This document shows, in pieces, positions 24,775 to 33,761 of a stretch of 64,000 bases of DNA (positions are counted from its first letter, which is position 1; every line of letters begins with the position of its first letter). Origin of the DNA: UBA7672 sp965229115 (GTDB lineage Bacteria; Pseudomonadota; Alphaproteobacteria; Caulobacterales; Hyphomonadaceae); assembly GCA_965229115.1 (NCBI GenBank), contig CBDDIR010000001.1:62001-126000 (forward strand). Reading direction: 5' to 3'. A model generated the notes under the pieces. That model was not told where the DNA came from. It saw only the letters and a list, made by a program, of their open reading frames with translations, and did no database searches. Made by a program: the position numbers and the translations under genes.

Positions 24775-27707
24775 TGGCGAGTATCAACGATCTTTCGCTC
24801 GCCAGCGGCCTGTCGGCTAAAGTTGAGGAAGTCTGCGCCGGTCTGGAAACGGGAACGGCCCCGATCCTCGATCAGGTCTCGGAGCTGACGGCCGAGCTAC
24901 TGAAGTGGTGGTTCCAAGCGGAGTTTCAGGACGCGCGGCAGTTCAATTTCCATCCGGGGCAACGCCAGGCGCTGCTCAACGTCATTTATGCTCACGAGGT
25001 GCTGGGCATCACGACACTGCAGGACCTCTATCAAGTCGCGGCCCCTGACGTGTTGCTGGCGAGCACCCGAGATTCCGAGATCATACGGGCACCGAAGAAC
25101 GCCTACCCCAAATACTGTCTGAAAATGGCGACCGGCACCGGGAAGACGTGGGTGCTGCAGGCACTCATGGTCTGGCAGGTGTTGAACGCCAATCGTGCCC
25201 CGGAAGCCGGGCGTTACACCAAGAACTTCCTCATCGTAGCCCCGGGCCTCATCGTCTATGACCGGCTTCTGGACGCCTTCATGGGCAAAGAACGCGACGG
25301 CAAGCGCGACTTCTCCATTTCCGACCTCGCGATATTCCAGGAGCTGTTCATTCCTGACGCCTATCGGGATGAGGTGTTTCGCTTCGTTCAGGGCGCAGTC
25401 TGCCCCAAGGAAGAGATCGGGCGCAAAGTCACCGCCGGCGGGATCATCGCCATTTCCAACTGGCACGTCCTTTCCGAGGAGGGCGAGCCGCTCGAAGATG
25501 AGGAGATCGACGCTCCCGGCGATTCCGTTGATCCCAAGGTTGTGGTGCAAAGCATCCTGCCGCTGACGCCCGGCACGAGCCAGGGCAACGATCTGAACCT
25601 GCTCAACCGCCGCTTTGAGCGCGGTGGCATTCTCTCCTACCTGAAAGATCTGCCGGCGTTGATGGTGTTCAACGACGAGGCTCACCACATCCACGACTTC
25701 AAGCGGGAGGGGGAGGTTACTGAGGTCGAATGGCAGAAAAGCCTCAACCTGATCGCCGAGCCGAAAGGTGCGCGCTTTGTCCAGGTGGACTTTTCGGCGA
25801 CGCCGTACAACGAAGTCGGGACGGGCAAAAACTCCCGTAAGGCGTATTTCCCGCACATCGTCGTCGATTTCGACCTCAAGACGGCTATGCGAGCCGGACT
25901 CGTGAAATCCCTCGTGCTCGACAAGCGTTCAGAGATCGGCGCGCTGAGCCACGATGATTTAGACTTCAAGGCTGACCGCGACGAAAACGGCAACCCTATG
26001 CTGTCCGAAGGGCAGCGGATCATGCTGCGCGCGGGCCTAACCAAGCTCCGCAAGCTCGAAACGGACTTCGCCGGCCTCGATCCTGACAAGCATCCGAAGA
26101 TGCTGGTGGTCTGCGAAGATACGACCGTTACGCCCCTCGTCGCCGAATTCATGAAGCTCGAAGGTCTGGCCGATGACGAGCTGCTGCGGGTCGACTCAAA
26201 CCGCAAGGGGGAGCTGAAACCCGATGAGTGGAAGGTTCTGCGCGAACGCCTATTCGACGTAGACCGGCACAGTTCGCCGCGCGTCATCGTCAGCGTGCTC
26301 ATGCTGCGCGAAGGCTTCGACGTGAACAATATCTGCGTGATCGTCCCGCTGCGGGCGTCGGGCTCCGGCATCCTGCTTGAGCAGACCATTGGGCGCGGCC
26401 TGCGCTTGATGTGGCGCGGCAATGAGTTCGACGACATTAAGCGTGAGAACCGCCAGCTTATCCGCACCGGCAAGACGCCCTCCAACATGATCGACATTCT
26501 GTCGATCGTCGAACATCCGGCCTTTCAGGGCTTCTATGATGATCTGATTCAGGAGGGCCTTGCCGCCGAAGAGGACGACGAGGACGATCAGAACACCAGC
26601 TCGACAGGTGACCTTATCTCGGTCGGGCTGCGGCCGGGATTCGAGGAGTATGATTTCGCCATTCCCTTCATCCTCCGGGAGGAGGTTGAGGAGCTGGAAG
26701 ACACGCAAATCGACCCGTCGAAGCTGCAGGCGTTCGGTTCATTCTCGCTCGAACAGCTCAAGGGCCAGCTCGGCCAAGGAGAGAAATTTCACTCTGAAGA
26801 CGTGCAAGCGAAAACCCGGTTCGGCGATTACCGCGTCCACGGCGGGGTCATGACGGCGACGGGCTACAACGATTATCTGGCGCGCGTGACACGACGGATC
26901 AGCGAGGCTGTCACGCTGACCGATACGACCAGCAGCTCAAAGGCTTTCGCCAACGCGAACAAATTTCCCTACATCCAGATCAACCGTGCCGAGATGGCCG
27001 AGGGCATCGACACCTTCATCCGGAATCATCTGTTCGGACGGGCGCTCGATCCCCTCGAAGATGAAAACTGGCGCGTCCTGCTCATCGACCCGGTGACGGA
27101 GCACGTCATCAAGGTATGGGCGCGCGCCATCCTCGAAGCCGAGGACAGCGTGATTGTGGCAGACGCGGAAGTGGCGCATCGCCGCCTCTCCGAAGTACCG
27201 AAGCTGGCCATGCGAGAGGGCTCATCCCTCGCCGTGGAAAAGGCCATCTACCTGCGCCTGCCGTATCCGTCGCGGAATGGCGGCTTGGAACAGGCCTTCA
27301 TGGAGACCTGCGAGCGCGACGCCAGCGTGGACGCCTTCTGCAAGATCAACGAGCAGAAGCACACCTTCGCGCGGCTGCGCTACATCAAGGAGGACGGCCT
27401 GCCGGCGTTCTACTCACCCGATTTCCTCGTGCGCGCTGGCGACAGCACATACTTGGTCGAGACCAAGGCGCAGGGGCAGCTGACCACCCCGAACGTCCTC
27501 CGGAAACGGAAAGCGGCGGTTGCGTGGTGCGACCGCATCAACAGCCTTGCCGCGGAACATCGCGGCGGGTCGGAGTGGGCCTATGTCCTACTAGGGGAGG
27601 ACGCCTTTTATGGCTGGCGCGACAAGGGCGGATCAATCGGCGAATTGATGGCCTATGGGAAGCTGCGACCTGTCGAAGATCGCGGCCAAGCCGCGTTTGC
27701 GTTCTAA
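24774..27707 (+). CDS. res: type III restriction enzyme (Res), helicase-nuclease
   Basis: Restriction subunit that, with Mod, translocates or slides on DNA and cuts when two unmethylated sites meet head to head. Superfamily 2 motifs: MATGTGKTWV (I), VFNDEAHH (II), DFSATPYNE (III), and LLEQTIGRGLRLMW (VI). The C-terminal PD-(D/E)XK nuclease is seen as FYSPDFLVRAG followed by YLVETKAQG. The 977 residues are full length and uninterrupted. ATG 24774 overlaps the mod stop (TGATG), so production is coupled. The gene body is GC-rich. Confidence 0.93.
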   Translation: MASINDLSLASGLSAKVEEVCAGLETGTAPILDQVSELTAELLKWWFQAEFQDARQFNFHPGQRQALLNVIYAHEVLGITTLQDLYQVAAPDVLLASTRDSEIIRAPKNAYPKYCLKMATGTGKTWVLQALMVWQVLNANRAPEAGRYTKNFLIVAPGLIVYDRLLDAFMGKERDGKRDFSISDLAIFQELFIPDAYRDEVFRFVQGAVCPKEEIGRKVTAGGIIAISNWHVLSEEGEPLEDEEIDAPGDSVDPKVVVQSILPLTPGTSQGNDLNLLNRRFERGGILSYLKDLPALMVFNDEAHHIHDFKREGEVTEVEWQKSLNLIAEPKGARFVQVDFSATPYNEVGTGKNSRKAYFPHIVVDFDLKTAMRAGLVKSLVLDKRSEIGALSHDDLDFKADRDENGNPMLSEGQRIMLRAGLTKLRKLETDFAGLDPDKHPKMLVVCEDTTVTPLVAEFMKLEGLADDELLRVDSNRKGELKPDEWKVLRERLFDVDRHSSPRVIVSVLMLREGFDVNNICVIVPLRASGSGILLEQTIGRGLRLMWRGNEFDDIKRENRQLIRTGKTPSNMIDILSIVEHPAFQGFYDDLIQEGLAAEEDDEDDQNTSSTGDLISVGLRPGFEEYDFAIPFILREEVEELEDTQIDPSKLQAFGSFSLEQLKGQLGQGEKFHSEDVQAKTRFGDYRVHGGVMTATGYNDYLARVTRRISEAVTLTDTTSSSKAFANANKFPYIQINRAEMAEGIDTFIRNHLFGRALDPLEDENWRVLLIDPVTEHVIKVWARAILEAEDSVIVADAEVAHRRLSEVPKLAMREGSSLAVEKAIYLRLPYPSRNGGLEQAFMETCERDASVDAFCKINEQKHTFARLRYIKEDGLPAFYSPDFLVRAGDSTYLVETKAQGQLTTPNVLRKRKAAVAWCDRINSLAAEHRGGSEWAYVLLGEDAFYGWRDKGGSIGELMAYGKLRPVEDRGQAAFAF

Positions 27708-27818
27708 GGTCGTCGCGGGAGGAGAGCCAGTTCGCCGCCTCATAAAAATGTTCTAAAACAGACAGTTAGTAAACTCGCATAATAAGCATTATCGGAAATG
27801 ATGAACAGCTTGGTCATA

Positions 27819-27823
27819 GGCGA
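27819..27823. repeat. target-site duplication, left copy (GGCGA)
   Basis: GGCGA abuts the TGTCA terminus at 27824 and is repeated at 38212-38216 next to the right terminus. A 5-bp match is expected by chance once in about a thousand, but it occurs exactly at both predicted ends. Confidence 0.75.
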
Positions 27824-27856
27824 TGTCAGTGTTCGCATTCGATGCGAGTCGCACCT

Positions 27857-28456
27857 TCAGATGACGGTTTCGTTCGAATTCGTTGCGACTGACCCCTGTG
27901 CTCTGCCGGCGGCGACGGTGCGGCTGATCGTGGCTTCGCTCACCTTGTAGAGCCTGGCCATCTCGGCGGCGGACTTGCGGCCTGACAGCACGTTCTCGAC
28001 GACGTCGGTCCGCTGTCTAGGCGTGAGTTTCGCGCGGCGGCCGCCGATGCGTCCGGCCGCGCGAGCCTCGGCCAGGCCAGCGCTGGTGCGCTCGCGGATC
28101 ATGGCGCGTTCGAACTCGGCGAAGCTGCCGACCATCTGCATCATCATCCGGCCGGCGGGCGTCGTGGTGTCGATGCTTTCGGTCAACGACCGGAAGCCGG
28201 CGCCGGCGGCCTCCAGCTTTTCCAGGATGTGCAACAGGTCCTTCAGCGAGCGCGATAGCCGATCGAGCTTCCACACCACGACAATGTCGTTGGGCCGCAG
28301 ATGGTCCAACATCCGATGCAGTTGAGGCCGATCCCAGCGCCCGCCGCTCGCCGCCTCCTCGAACAATCGATCGCAGCCCGCCTCCTTCAACGCCCGTTTC
28401 TGCGCGGCCGTGGATTGGTCATCGCCCTTCGAAACCCGGGCGTAACCGATCAGCAT
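27857..28456 (-). CDS. tniR: TniR serine resolvase
   Basis: Serine recombinase that resolves cointegrates of Tn5053-type transposons. The catalytic serine is in MLIGYARVSKGDD (Ser9). RLSRSLKDLL and the motif FAEFERAMIRERT complete the catalytic domain. A C-terminal helix-turn-helix (about 160-185: KSAAEMARLYKVSEATISRTV) binds res. ATG 28456 follows AAAGGG; an upstream in-frame Met exists at 28489. The last codons overlap the TniA-binding repeats of the transposon end. It is the distal gene of the tni operon. Confidence 0.9.
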   Translation of the reverse strand: MLIGYARVSKGDDQSTAAQKRALKEAGCDRLFEEAASGGRWDRPQLHRMLDHLRPNDIVVVWKLDRLSRSLKDLLHILEKLEAAGAGFRSLTESIDTTTPAGRMMMQMVGSFAEFERAMIRERTSAGLAEARAAGRIGGRRAKLTPRQRTDVVENVLSGRKSAAEMARLYKVSEATISRTVAAGRAQGSVATNSNETVI

Positions 28457-28464
28457 TTTCAGCC

Positions 28465-28573
28465 CTTTCACAAACGCTCGTTTTTGCAAGACCCGCGAGG
28501 ATCAATGCGGGCCGCGGCGCTCCGCCTTTCACAAACCTCTTTCATAATCGCCCCGAAAGGCAAGGGGTTTGTG
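28465..28573. other. candidate res site of the transposon
   Basis: The gap between tniR and tniQ and the adjoining tniQ end hold CTTTCACAAAC at 28465-28475 and 28526-28536 and the inverse GTTTGTG at 28567-28573. Tn5053-family res lies next to tniR, so these are the likely resolvase-binding subsites. Confidence 0.5.
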
Positions 28574-29566
28574 CAAGCCGCCCCCGGCCTCGTCCGCCAG
28601 CGCCGCGGCCGCCGGGAGAGCGATCGCATCCGGCAGGTGTTGCAGGGCCGCCTCGAGGCGTCGCCGTCCCTCACTGCCGACATGGTCTAGGAGCGTCCGA
28701 TAAGGGCCCTGGTGATCCGGCGCCGTTCGCCAGGACAGAACCTCGGTGACCTCCCCTTCGAGCCGCGCCGGCCGGCTCAGCAACGTGGCCAGCGCCGACA
28801 GGACATTGCGGCGAGACCGCGCGCTCCGGCCATGCAAGGCGTCCAGCCCCTGGATCGGATCGGAGGCGTGCAGGCTGAGGATGAACGGTCCGCCGATGCG
28901 CTCGGGCTCGAACAGCCACGCGAAGGGTGTCTGACCGGACTCTTTGTAGAGCACCAGGTCGATCAGGATCTCGCTCGCCTGCAACAGGTGCCGACCCGAC
29001 CGGACCCGCCAACCGGCCCCGATAGCCAGGCCAGCCAAGGCGCGCGCCAGGGCCGACTCCAGGGCCAGCGTGCGCTCGTCCAGCACGCGCGCGGTCCGCG
29101 CGGCGCCAAGCGCCGCGCCGCCCTGCCGGGCCAATGCCAACACGCCGCCTGTCGATACGAACGCCAGGCCGTCGAGGTCCACGAGGGCGCAGCGGTGAAT
29201 CGGGCAACTCACCCAGAGCACCATCTGGCTCTGCGCCGGCCACCAATGGTCAAACCCCTGTGCGGTCGCCTCGCGGCAACAGACTGGACAGGCGCCCCCG
29301 CGACGACCCTCAGCGTCGGGCGCCGTCATCCAGGAGGATCGGCGCGCCTGGGGGATGCACAGATCAGCGATCGCCGCTGTCGCCACGCCGCCGACCTCGG
29401 ACAGCTTCTCTACCGTGCTTGGTGAGGGTTGCAGGTCGTCGATCGGGTCGATCCCCAGCCAGGCCCAGAATGCTGGGAGGTCAACGTAGTTGTGCGCCGC
29501 GAGCCGGGCCGCCCACGAGGACAGCCCCTCCCCCGTGATCGGGCGCGGCGCATAGGGCAGTCTCAT
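28529..29566 (-). CDS. tniQ: TniQ transposition protein
   Basis: TniQ-family protein (345 residues) needed for transposition with TniA and TniB, presumably in target selection. The N-terminus RLPYAPRPITGEGLSSWAARLA is the TniQ hallmark. A Cys-rich zinc site follows (ACPVCCREA about 92-100, and VSCPIHRCALVDLD). The start overlaps the tniB stop by 4 nt. The 3' end adjoins the candidate res repeats. Confidence 0.9.
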   Translation of the reverse strand: MRLPYAPRPITGEGLSSWAARLAAHNYVDLPAFWAWLGIDPIDDLQPSPSTVEKLSEVGGVATAAIADLCIPQARRSSWMTAPDAEGRRGGACPVCCREATAQGFDHWWPAQSQMVLWVSCPIHRCALVDLDGLAFVSTGGVLALARQGGAALGAARTARVLDERTLALESALARALAGLAIGAGWRVRSGRHLLQASEILIDLVLYKESGQTPFAWLFEPERIGGPFILSLHASDPIQGLDALHGRSARSRRNVLSALATLLSRPARLEGEVTEVLSWRTAPDHQGPYRTLLDHVGSEGRRRLEAALQHLPDAIALPAAAALADEAGGGLHKPLAFRGDYERGL

Positions 29567-30453
29567 CCCGCCGCGGCCCGGGCCCGAGCGCTTCGGCGCA
29601 TAGCCATCGCCGTCCGCACATGGCGGACAACCTCCTCGGCGTGCAGGCTTTCCACCGTGATCTGTTCGCGACCGCTATCGATGGCCGCGACGGCGGCGGC
29701 GTTTAGCAAACGGAAGGTCTTGCCGGGACTGCCGCCGCCGATCTCATGGACGGCGGCGACAAAGGCGCTGTCCACTTCGCTCTTCATCCGCAAGGGGAAA
29801 TGAGCGACCACGGCCGCGACGATCGCGGCGTAGGTCTCGTCATTGGCCAGGCGCGCGAGCCGGAAGGGCTGGGCGCGGCCTTCGATCTGCGGGTCGGAGG
29901 TCAGGGCGTTCAGGGCCTCCAGAGTGCCGAAATAGGCCATCGAGAGCGAAAGCGTGTTGGACAGCCGGCGAAGGGCGGCCAGCGTCTTGCGCTGGGCGGC
30001 GCCCGTGCCGATCATCAGGTTGTTGGTTTCATCGATGACCAGCAGCCGGGTGCGCAGGCGTTGTAGCTGACCATGGACGGCCCGCTCGGCCTCCATCGCC
30101 CGCCGGGTGGGGGTCGGCGCGCCGACCGCGTCCAGAATGGCGCCGTAGAGCCGCAGCTCGTCGGCTTCGGGCGGGGCCTCGATCGCCACGACCTCCATCT
30201 GCGATCGGCCGGTCTCCGAATCGAACATCGGCGAGCGACCGCGCATGAATTTTCGCAGGATCGTCGTCTTGCCCATGTCGGGGTCGCCAACGATGAGCAG
30301 CGAGGGCATCCGTGTCCGCTGGGCGCCGCGGAGCAGCTCCTCGAGGCGCTGCAAGGCCGTCTGACCTTGTGGATAGGCGACCCAGCGATCGGAGAGCACC
30401 AGGTCGATGCGCGCCGCGGCCGTCAGGCCCGAGGTCTCGGTCATTGCGCTCAC
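29563..30453 (-). CDS. tniB: TniB AAA+ ATPase, transposition regulator
   Basis: ATPase related to MuB/TnsC/IstB that binds target DNA and activates the TniA transposase. Walker A is VGDPDMGKTTIL (about residues 52-63). A sensor/Walker B-like segment LLVIDETNNLM lies near 130-142. The 296-residue length is normal. The start overlaps the tniA stop and the end overlaps tniQ, so all tni genes are translationally coupled. Confidence 0.92.
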   Translation of the reverse strand: MSAMTETSGLTAAARIDLVLSDRWVAYPQGQTALQRLEELLRGAQRTRMPSLLIVGDPDMGKTTILRKFMRGRSPMFDSETGRSQMEVVAIEAPPEADELRLYGAILDAVGAPTPTRRAMEAERAVHGQLQRLRTRLLVIDETNNLMIGTGAAQRKTLAALRRLSNTLSLSMAYFGTLEALNALTSDPQIEGRAQPFRLARLANDETYAAIVAAVVAHFPLRMKSEVDSAFVAAVHEIGGGSPGKTFRLLNAAAVAAIDSGREQITVESLHAEEVVRHVRTAMAMRRSARARAAAG

Positions 30454-32165
30454 CAGGGCTCGATCTCCACGACAAACATTGACGCCGGGTTCGCCAGAGC
30501 GATCACATCGTCGGGCTCCGCCGGGACCTGGCTCTCTACGATCGGAGTGGGCTTCACCTCCGCCCGGTGGCGCTCGCGCCTGACGGACTCTCGTCGCACC
30601 CGGCGGCTCTCACTTGCCGCAGTGGCCACCAGGGCATGGTTGGCCTCACGGGCCGCAAACAGGGCCGCCTCGTCGACCTGGGCCCGCCCTTCGGCGCGCA
30701 GCCGGCGGCGCGCGGCGAGCAGTTCCCAAAGGCTCATGGGCGGGCGGGCGAGATTGCGATAGCGAAGGGAGCGCACGCCCTGCGGCGTCTCCAAGAGCAG
30801 TCGCGACAGGTCGCGCGGGTCGTAGGCGAGCTCGACGCGGCGCTGGCCGCTGTCGAACAGTGGCCCCAGGAAGGGCTCATAGTAGCGAACGTGGTGGAAG
30901 CTGATTCCCTGGCGGGTGATGGTGCGCGAGATCCGCGGCAAGAAAGCGATCAACAGGCCCTCGGGGTCGAGGGGTTGGCGAGGCGTGATGGCCTGTTCAG
31001 TGCATAGGCGTCGCCAGGTCTCCAACGGCGGAGCCGAGAGGCTCGTGTGGACCCGGCGATTGTAGTCGCCGGCGACGAAGCGCCAGAGCCAGACCTCGAA
31101 CTCGTCGATCGTCATGACCGCCGCCGCATCGCTGTCGTAGTCGCCACGAGCGGCTACGTTGGAGAAGGTCGCGCCTGGCAGCAGGCGCATCTCGCTCATC
31201 ACCGATCCGATCAGGCGTTCGATGTGGCCGCCATAGCGGGGCGCGCCGACGGGGCGGCGATCCGTCTCGATGCCCAGATTGCTGCACGCGCGCGCGAACG
31301 ATCGGCTGCGAAAATCGGACCCGTTGTCGGAATGAACCAGCTCGGGCAGGCCGAAGGCCGGCCATTCCGCCGAAATCCCCCGCTCGGCCAAGGCCTCGTC
31401 CTTGGCCAGGATCGCATGCTGCAGCGCCATGCCGACCGAAACGACGGACGGAGGATCCAACGAGACGTAGAGCCCGGTGATCACCCTGGACGCCACGTCG
31501 ATGCTTAGAGTCACCCAAGGCCGGCCGATCGGCGCGCGCGAGTGCGCGTCCACGAGGATTACGTCCGCCGGGGAATGATCGATCTGCCAGATCGCGTTCG
31601 GCCGCGTCACTGTCAGGCTCCCCGGCCGCATCGTCACGGCCTCGGCCGCGCCCGGTCCCCTGCGGCGGCGGGCCAACTCCCGCTCGCCGATCCGTTGCAG
31701 CCGGCGGCTGACTGCGGACCGCGAGGGCGGCGTCAGGGTCTGCGAAGCGCAGCGCCGGGCGATCTCGCGTCCCAGCTGAGCCTTGGTGATCGACTGCCGG
31801 TCGAGGAACAGTTGTTCGATGGCCGTGTCGATTATCTCGATCACGCGCGCCGGCAACCGCGGCCGCCCCGCCTTCCACCCGCCTATCCCGGTCACGACAG
31901 CCTGCGCGGTCTCACCGACCGCGTAGCGGGCCAGCAGCCGATAGACCGTTGCGGTGTGGACGTTCAGCCGCTGCGCAGCGGCGTCGACCTCGGCGCGGGT
32001 GCGGTGAGGATTGTCCAACAGCGGGCGCAGTACGCGCTGGCGCGCAACGGCCAACTCCCAGCGCTGTTCCTCACCCTGCGGCTGGTGGCTGGCTCTGCCC
32101 TCGGCCATCTGCGTGCGTTCCTGTTCGAGCCGCTCCCGCCCAAAACTCACCTGATTCGATGTCAC
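30450..32165 (-). CDS. tniA: TniA transposase (DDE, Mu/TnsB-like)
   Basis: Catalytic transposase of the element. The 571 residues include N-terminal helix-turn-helix domains (about 50-160), a retroviral-integrase-like core with Asp in IWQIDHSPAD, Asp in VHSDNGSDF and Glu in GHIERLIGSV, and a Mu-type C-terminal domain. Translation probably starts at GTG 32165 (VTSNQVSFGRERLEQE), whose upstream DNA begins TGTCA on the other strand. The same N-terminal sequence recurs, degenerate, at 38024-38065. Confidence 0.93.
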   Translation of the reverse strand: MTSNQVSFGRERLEQERTQMAEGRASHQPQGEEQRWELAVARQRVLRPLLDNPHRTRAEVDAAAQRLNVHTATVYRLLARYAVGETAQAVVTGIGGWKAGRPRLPARVIEIIDTAIEQLFLDRQSITKAQLGREIARRCASQTLTPPSRSAVSRRLQRIGERELARRRRGPGAAEAVTMRPGSLTVTRPNAIWQIDHSPADVILVDAHSRAPIGRPWVTLSIDVASRVITGLYVSLDPPSVVSVGMALQHAILAKDEALAERGISAEWPAFGLPELVHSDNGSDFRSRSFARACSNLGIETDRRPVGAPRYGGHIERLIGSVMSEMRLLPGATFSNVAARGDYDSDAAAVMTIDEFEVWLWRFVAGDYNRRVHTSLSAPPLETWRRLCTEQAITPRQPLDPEGLLIAFLPRISRTITRQGISFHHVRYYEPFLGPLFDSGQRRVELAYDPRDLSRLLLETPQGVRSLRYRNLARPPMSLWELLAARRRLRAEGRAQVDEAALFAAREANHALVATAASESRRVRRESVRRERHRAEVKPTPIVESQVPAEPDDVIALANPASMFVVEIEPW

Positions 32166-32205
32166 GTCCGCAACGGAGCAGCATTCGCATCGAACGCGCA
32201 GTTTT
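32155..32205. repeat. tniA-proximal end sequence, copy B (partner at 38058-38101)
   Basis: The segment TTCGATGTCACGTCCGCAACG... matches 38058-38101 (TTCGATGTCGAGCCCGCGACG...) at about 70% in the same orientation, including GCATCGA further in. It is the DNA just upstream of tniA. The two copies bracket the mer module as direct repeats. Confidence 0.6.
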
Positions 32206-32256
32206 CAGAACGGATTCGTCCGAATTGCTTGCGACTAGCCCCTTCGGCTCGCGTCC
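32206..32256 (-). pseudogene. remnant of a second tniR (3' end)
   Basis: Codons for GREPKGLVASNSDESVL resemble the last residues of the intact TniR (AGRAQGSVATNSNETVI). The DNA also matches 27857-27901 in the same orientation (TTCAGA..ACGG.TTCGT.CGAATT..TTGCGACT). It marks the scar where a second tni element's end met the mer module. Confidence 0.6.
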
Positions 32257-32414
32257 GGCCGCCCCGAACCGCAACTCCCGTCATCTATGTCTGGTTCTGT
32301 CGAGGCGTCACAGAACGCGGGCTCGCGAAACGGTCAGGGAGAACAGGTCGGCGCACCCTGACTCGCGCGCGAGCCGAGCCGTTGGCCTCAGGACCTCGCC
32401 CCTAGTTCGGCGTC

Positions 32415-33761
32415 TCAGAGCATGTAGCCGACGTCCGAGGCGCCGGTGGGATAGGCGAACATCATAGATCGAAGATCGGCGGCCGTGAGCCCGTGGCGGA
32501 TCGCGAGGCCAAACAGGTTGATCACCTCCTCGGCGTGCGGGCCGACCAGATGGGCTCCAAGGATTCGGTCGGTGGCCTCCTCGATCAGCACCTTGTGGCC
32601 GTAGACCCGCTCGGCCAGGCGGCGGGCGCTGAACCAGTTGGGCGTCGAGCCGGCGTTGATCCGGAACTTCAGGCCCTGGCGGCGCGCCTCGTCCTCGGAG
32701 AGCCCGACGGCGGCGATGGAAGGCACGGTGAAGGCGACACTGGGGACCCCGCGATAGTCCGGCCTGTGCGACGGGCCGTCCAACAGGTTGGCGGCCACGA
32801 CCTTGGCGTCGTGACTGGAGACCGGCGTCAGGGGCGGCCCGACGCCGGCCGCGTCGCCGGCGGCATAGACCCGCGGGTTGGAGACGCTTTGCAAGTGCTC
32901 GTTCAGATCCAGGCGGCCGTCGCGCACGGTGACCTGGCCCGCCGCGAGGTCCAATGCGTCGAGGTCGGGCCCACGGCCGGCGGCATGCACCACCAGGTCG
33001 GCCGGGACGGCGAGGTCCGGCGCGCCCGGACGGCTGGCATGGACGATCAGGCCGCCCTGAACCCGCTCGACTTGGGTGACCGTGGCGCCGGTCTCGACGG
33101 CGATACCGAGTTCCTCGAAGCTCGGCAGGAGCCAACCGACCAGGTCCGGATCGAAGTTCGGCAGGAGCCGCGGCGCGCGCTGCAGGATGGTGACCTCCGC
33201 GCCAGCTCGCGCCGCCAGGTGCGAGAACTCGGCCGCGACATAGCCGCCGCCGATCAGCACGATCCGGCGCGGCAGGCGTACAAGCTCCAGGAAGTCGTCG
33301 CTGGTGCTGACCAACGCTTCCCCCGGGATGCCGAGCGGGATCGGACGGGCGCCGGTGGCGATCAGCACGTGGCGGGCCTGCAAGGCGCGGCCGTCCACCT
33401 CGATCGCGTCCGGGCCGGCGAAGCGGGCGAGCCCGTGGAAGACGTCGACGCCCAGTTCGGCGTAGTGATGTTCCTGTTTGGCCGGGATCGGATCGGTGAA
33501 GGTCCGCTTGAACGCCATCAAGCCCGGCCAATCGATCGCCAGGGCGCCATCGACGCCGTGCCCGGCCATGCGCCGGGCCGCGTCGATGGCTTCTTCGCCG
33601 CTCACCAGCATCTTCTTGGGATCGCAGCCGCGCAATGCGCAGGTGCCGCCGAAGGGCCGGTGATCGATCACGGCGACGGACCAGCCGGCGGCGCGGACCT
33701 TCGCCACGGCGACCTGGGCCGCCGTGCCGCTGCCGATGACGATCAGGTCGTAGGAATCCAT
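32415..33761 (-). CDS. FAD-dependent pyridine nucleotide-disulfide oxidoreductase of the mer operon
   Basis: Flavoprotein of the glutathione reductase/mercuric reductase superfamily, last gene of the mer operon. N-terminal FAD motif LIVIGSGTAAQVA, redox disulfide GTCALRGCDPKK (Cys41, Cys46), NAD(P) motif VLIGGGYVAAEF, second FAD motif RVYAAGDAAG, C-terminal dimerisation domain. It has no HMA domain and lacks the C-terminal Cys pair of MerA, so mercuric reduction is not assured. ATG 33761 (448 residues) overlaps the merB end by 19 nt. A thiol or low-molecular-weight disulfide reductase supporting Hg detoxification is plausible. Confidence 0.8.
   Translation of the reverse strand: MDSYDLIVIGSGTAAQVAVAKVRAAGWSVAVIDHRPFGGTCALRGCDPKKMLVSGEEAIDAARRMAGHGVDGALAIDWPGLMAFKRTFTDPIPAKQEHHYAELGVDVFHGLARFAGPDAIEVDGRALQARHVLIATGARPIPLGIPGEALVSTSDDFLELVRLPRRIVLIGGGYVAAEFSHLAARAGAEVTILQRAPRLLPNFDPDLVGWLLPSFEELGIAVETGATVTQVERVQGGLIVHASRPGAPDLAVPADLVVHAAGRGPDLDALDLAAGQVTVRDGRLDLNEHLQSVSNPRVYAAGDAAGVGPPLTPVSSHDAKVVAANLLDGPSHRPDYRGVPSVAFTVPSIAAVGLSEDEARRQGLKFRINAGSTPNWFSARRLAERVYGHKVLIEEATDRILGAHLVGPHAEEVINLFGLAIRHGLTAADLRSMMFAYPTGASDVGYML

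Noticed and set aside
32160..32164. TGTCA beside the tniA start as a possible intact inner transposon terminus
   Set aside because: The same bases belong to the tniA start region and are conserved in the tniA scar at 38058-38065; no matching inverted end or target duplication pairs with it.
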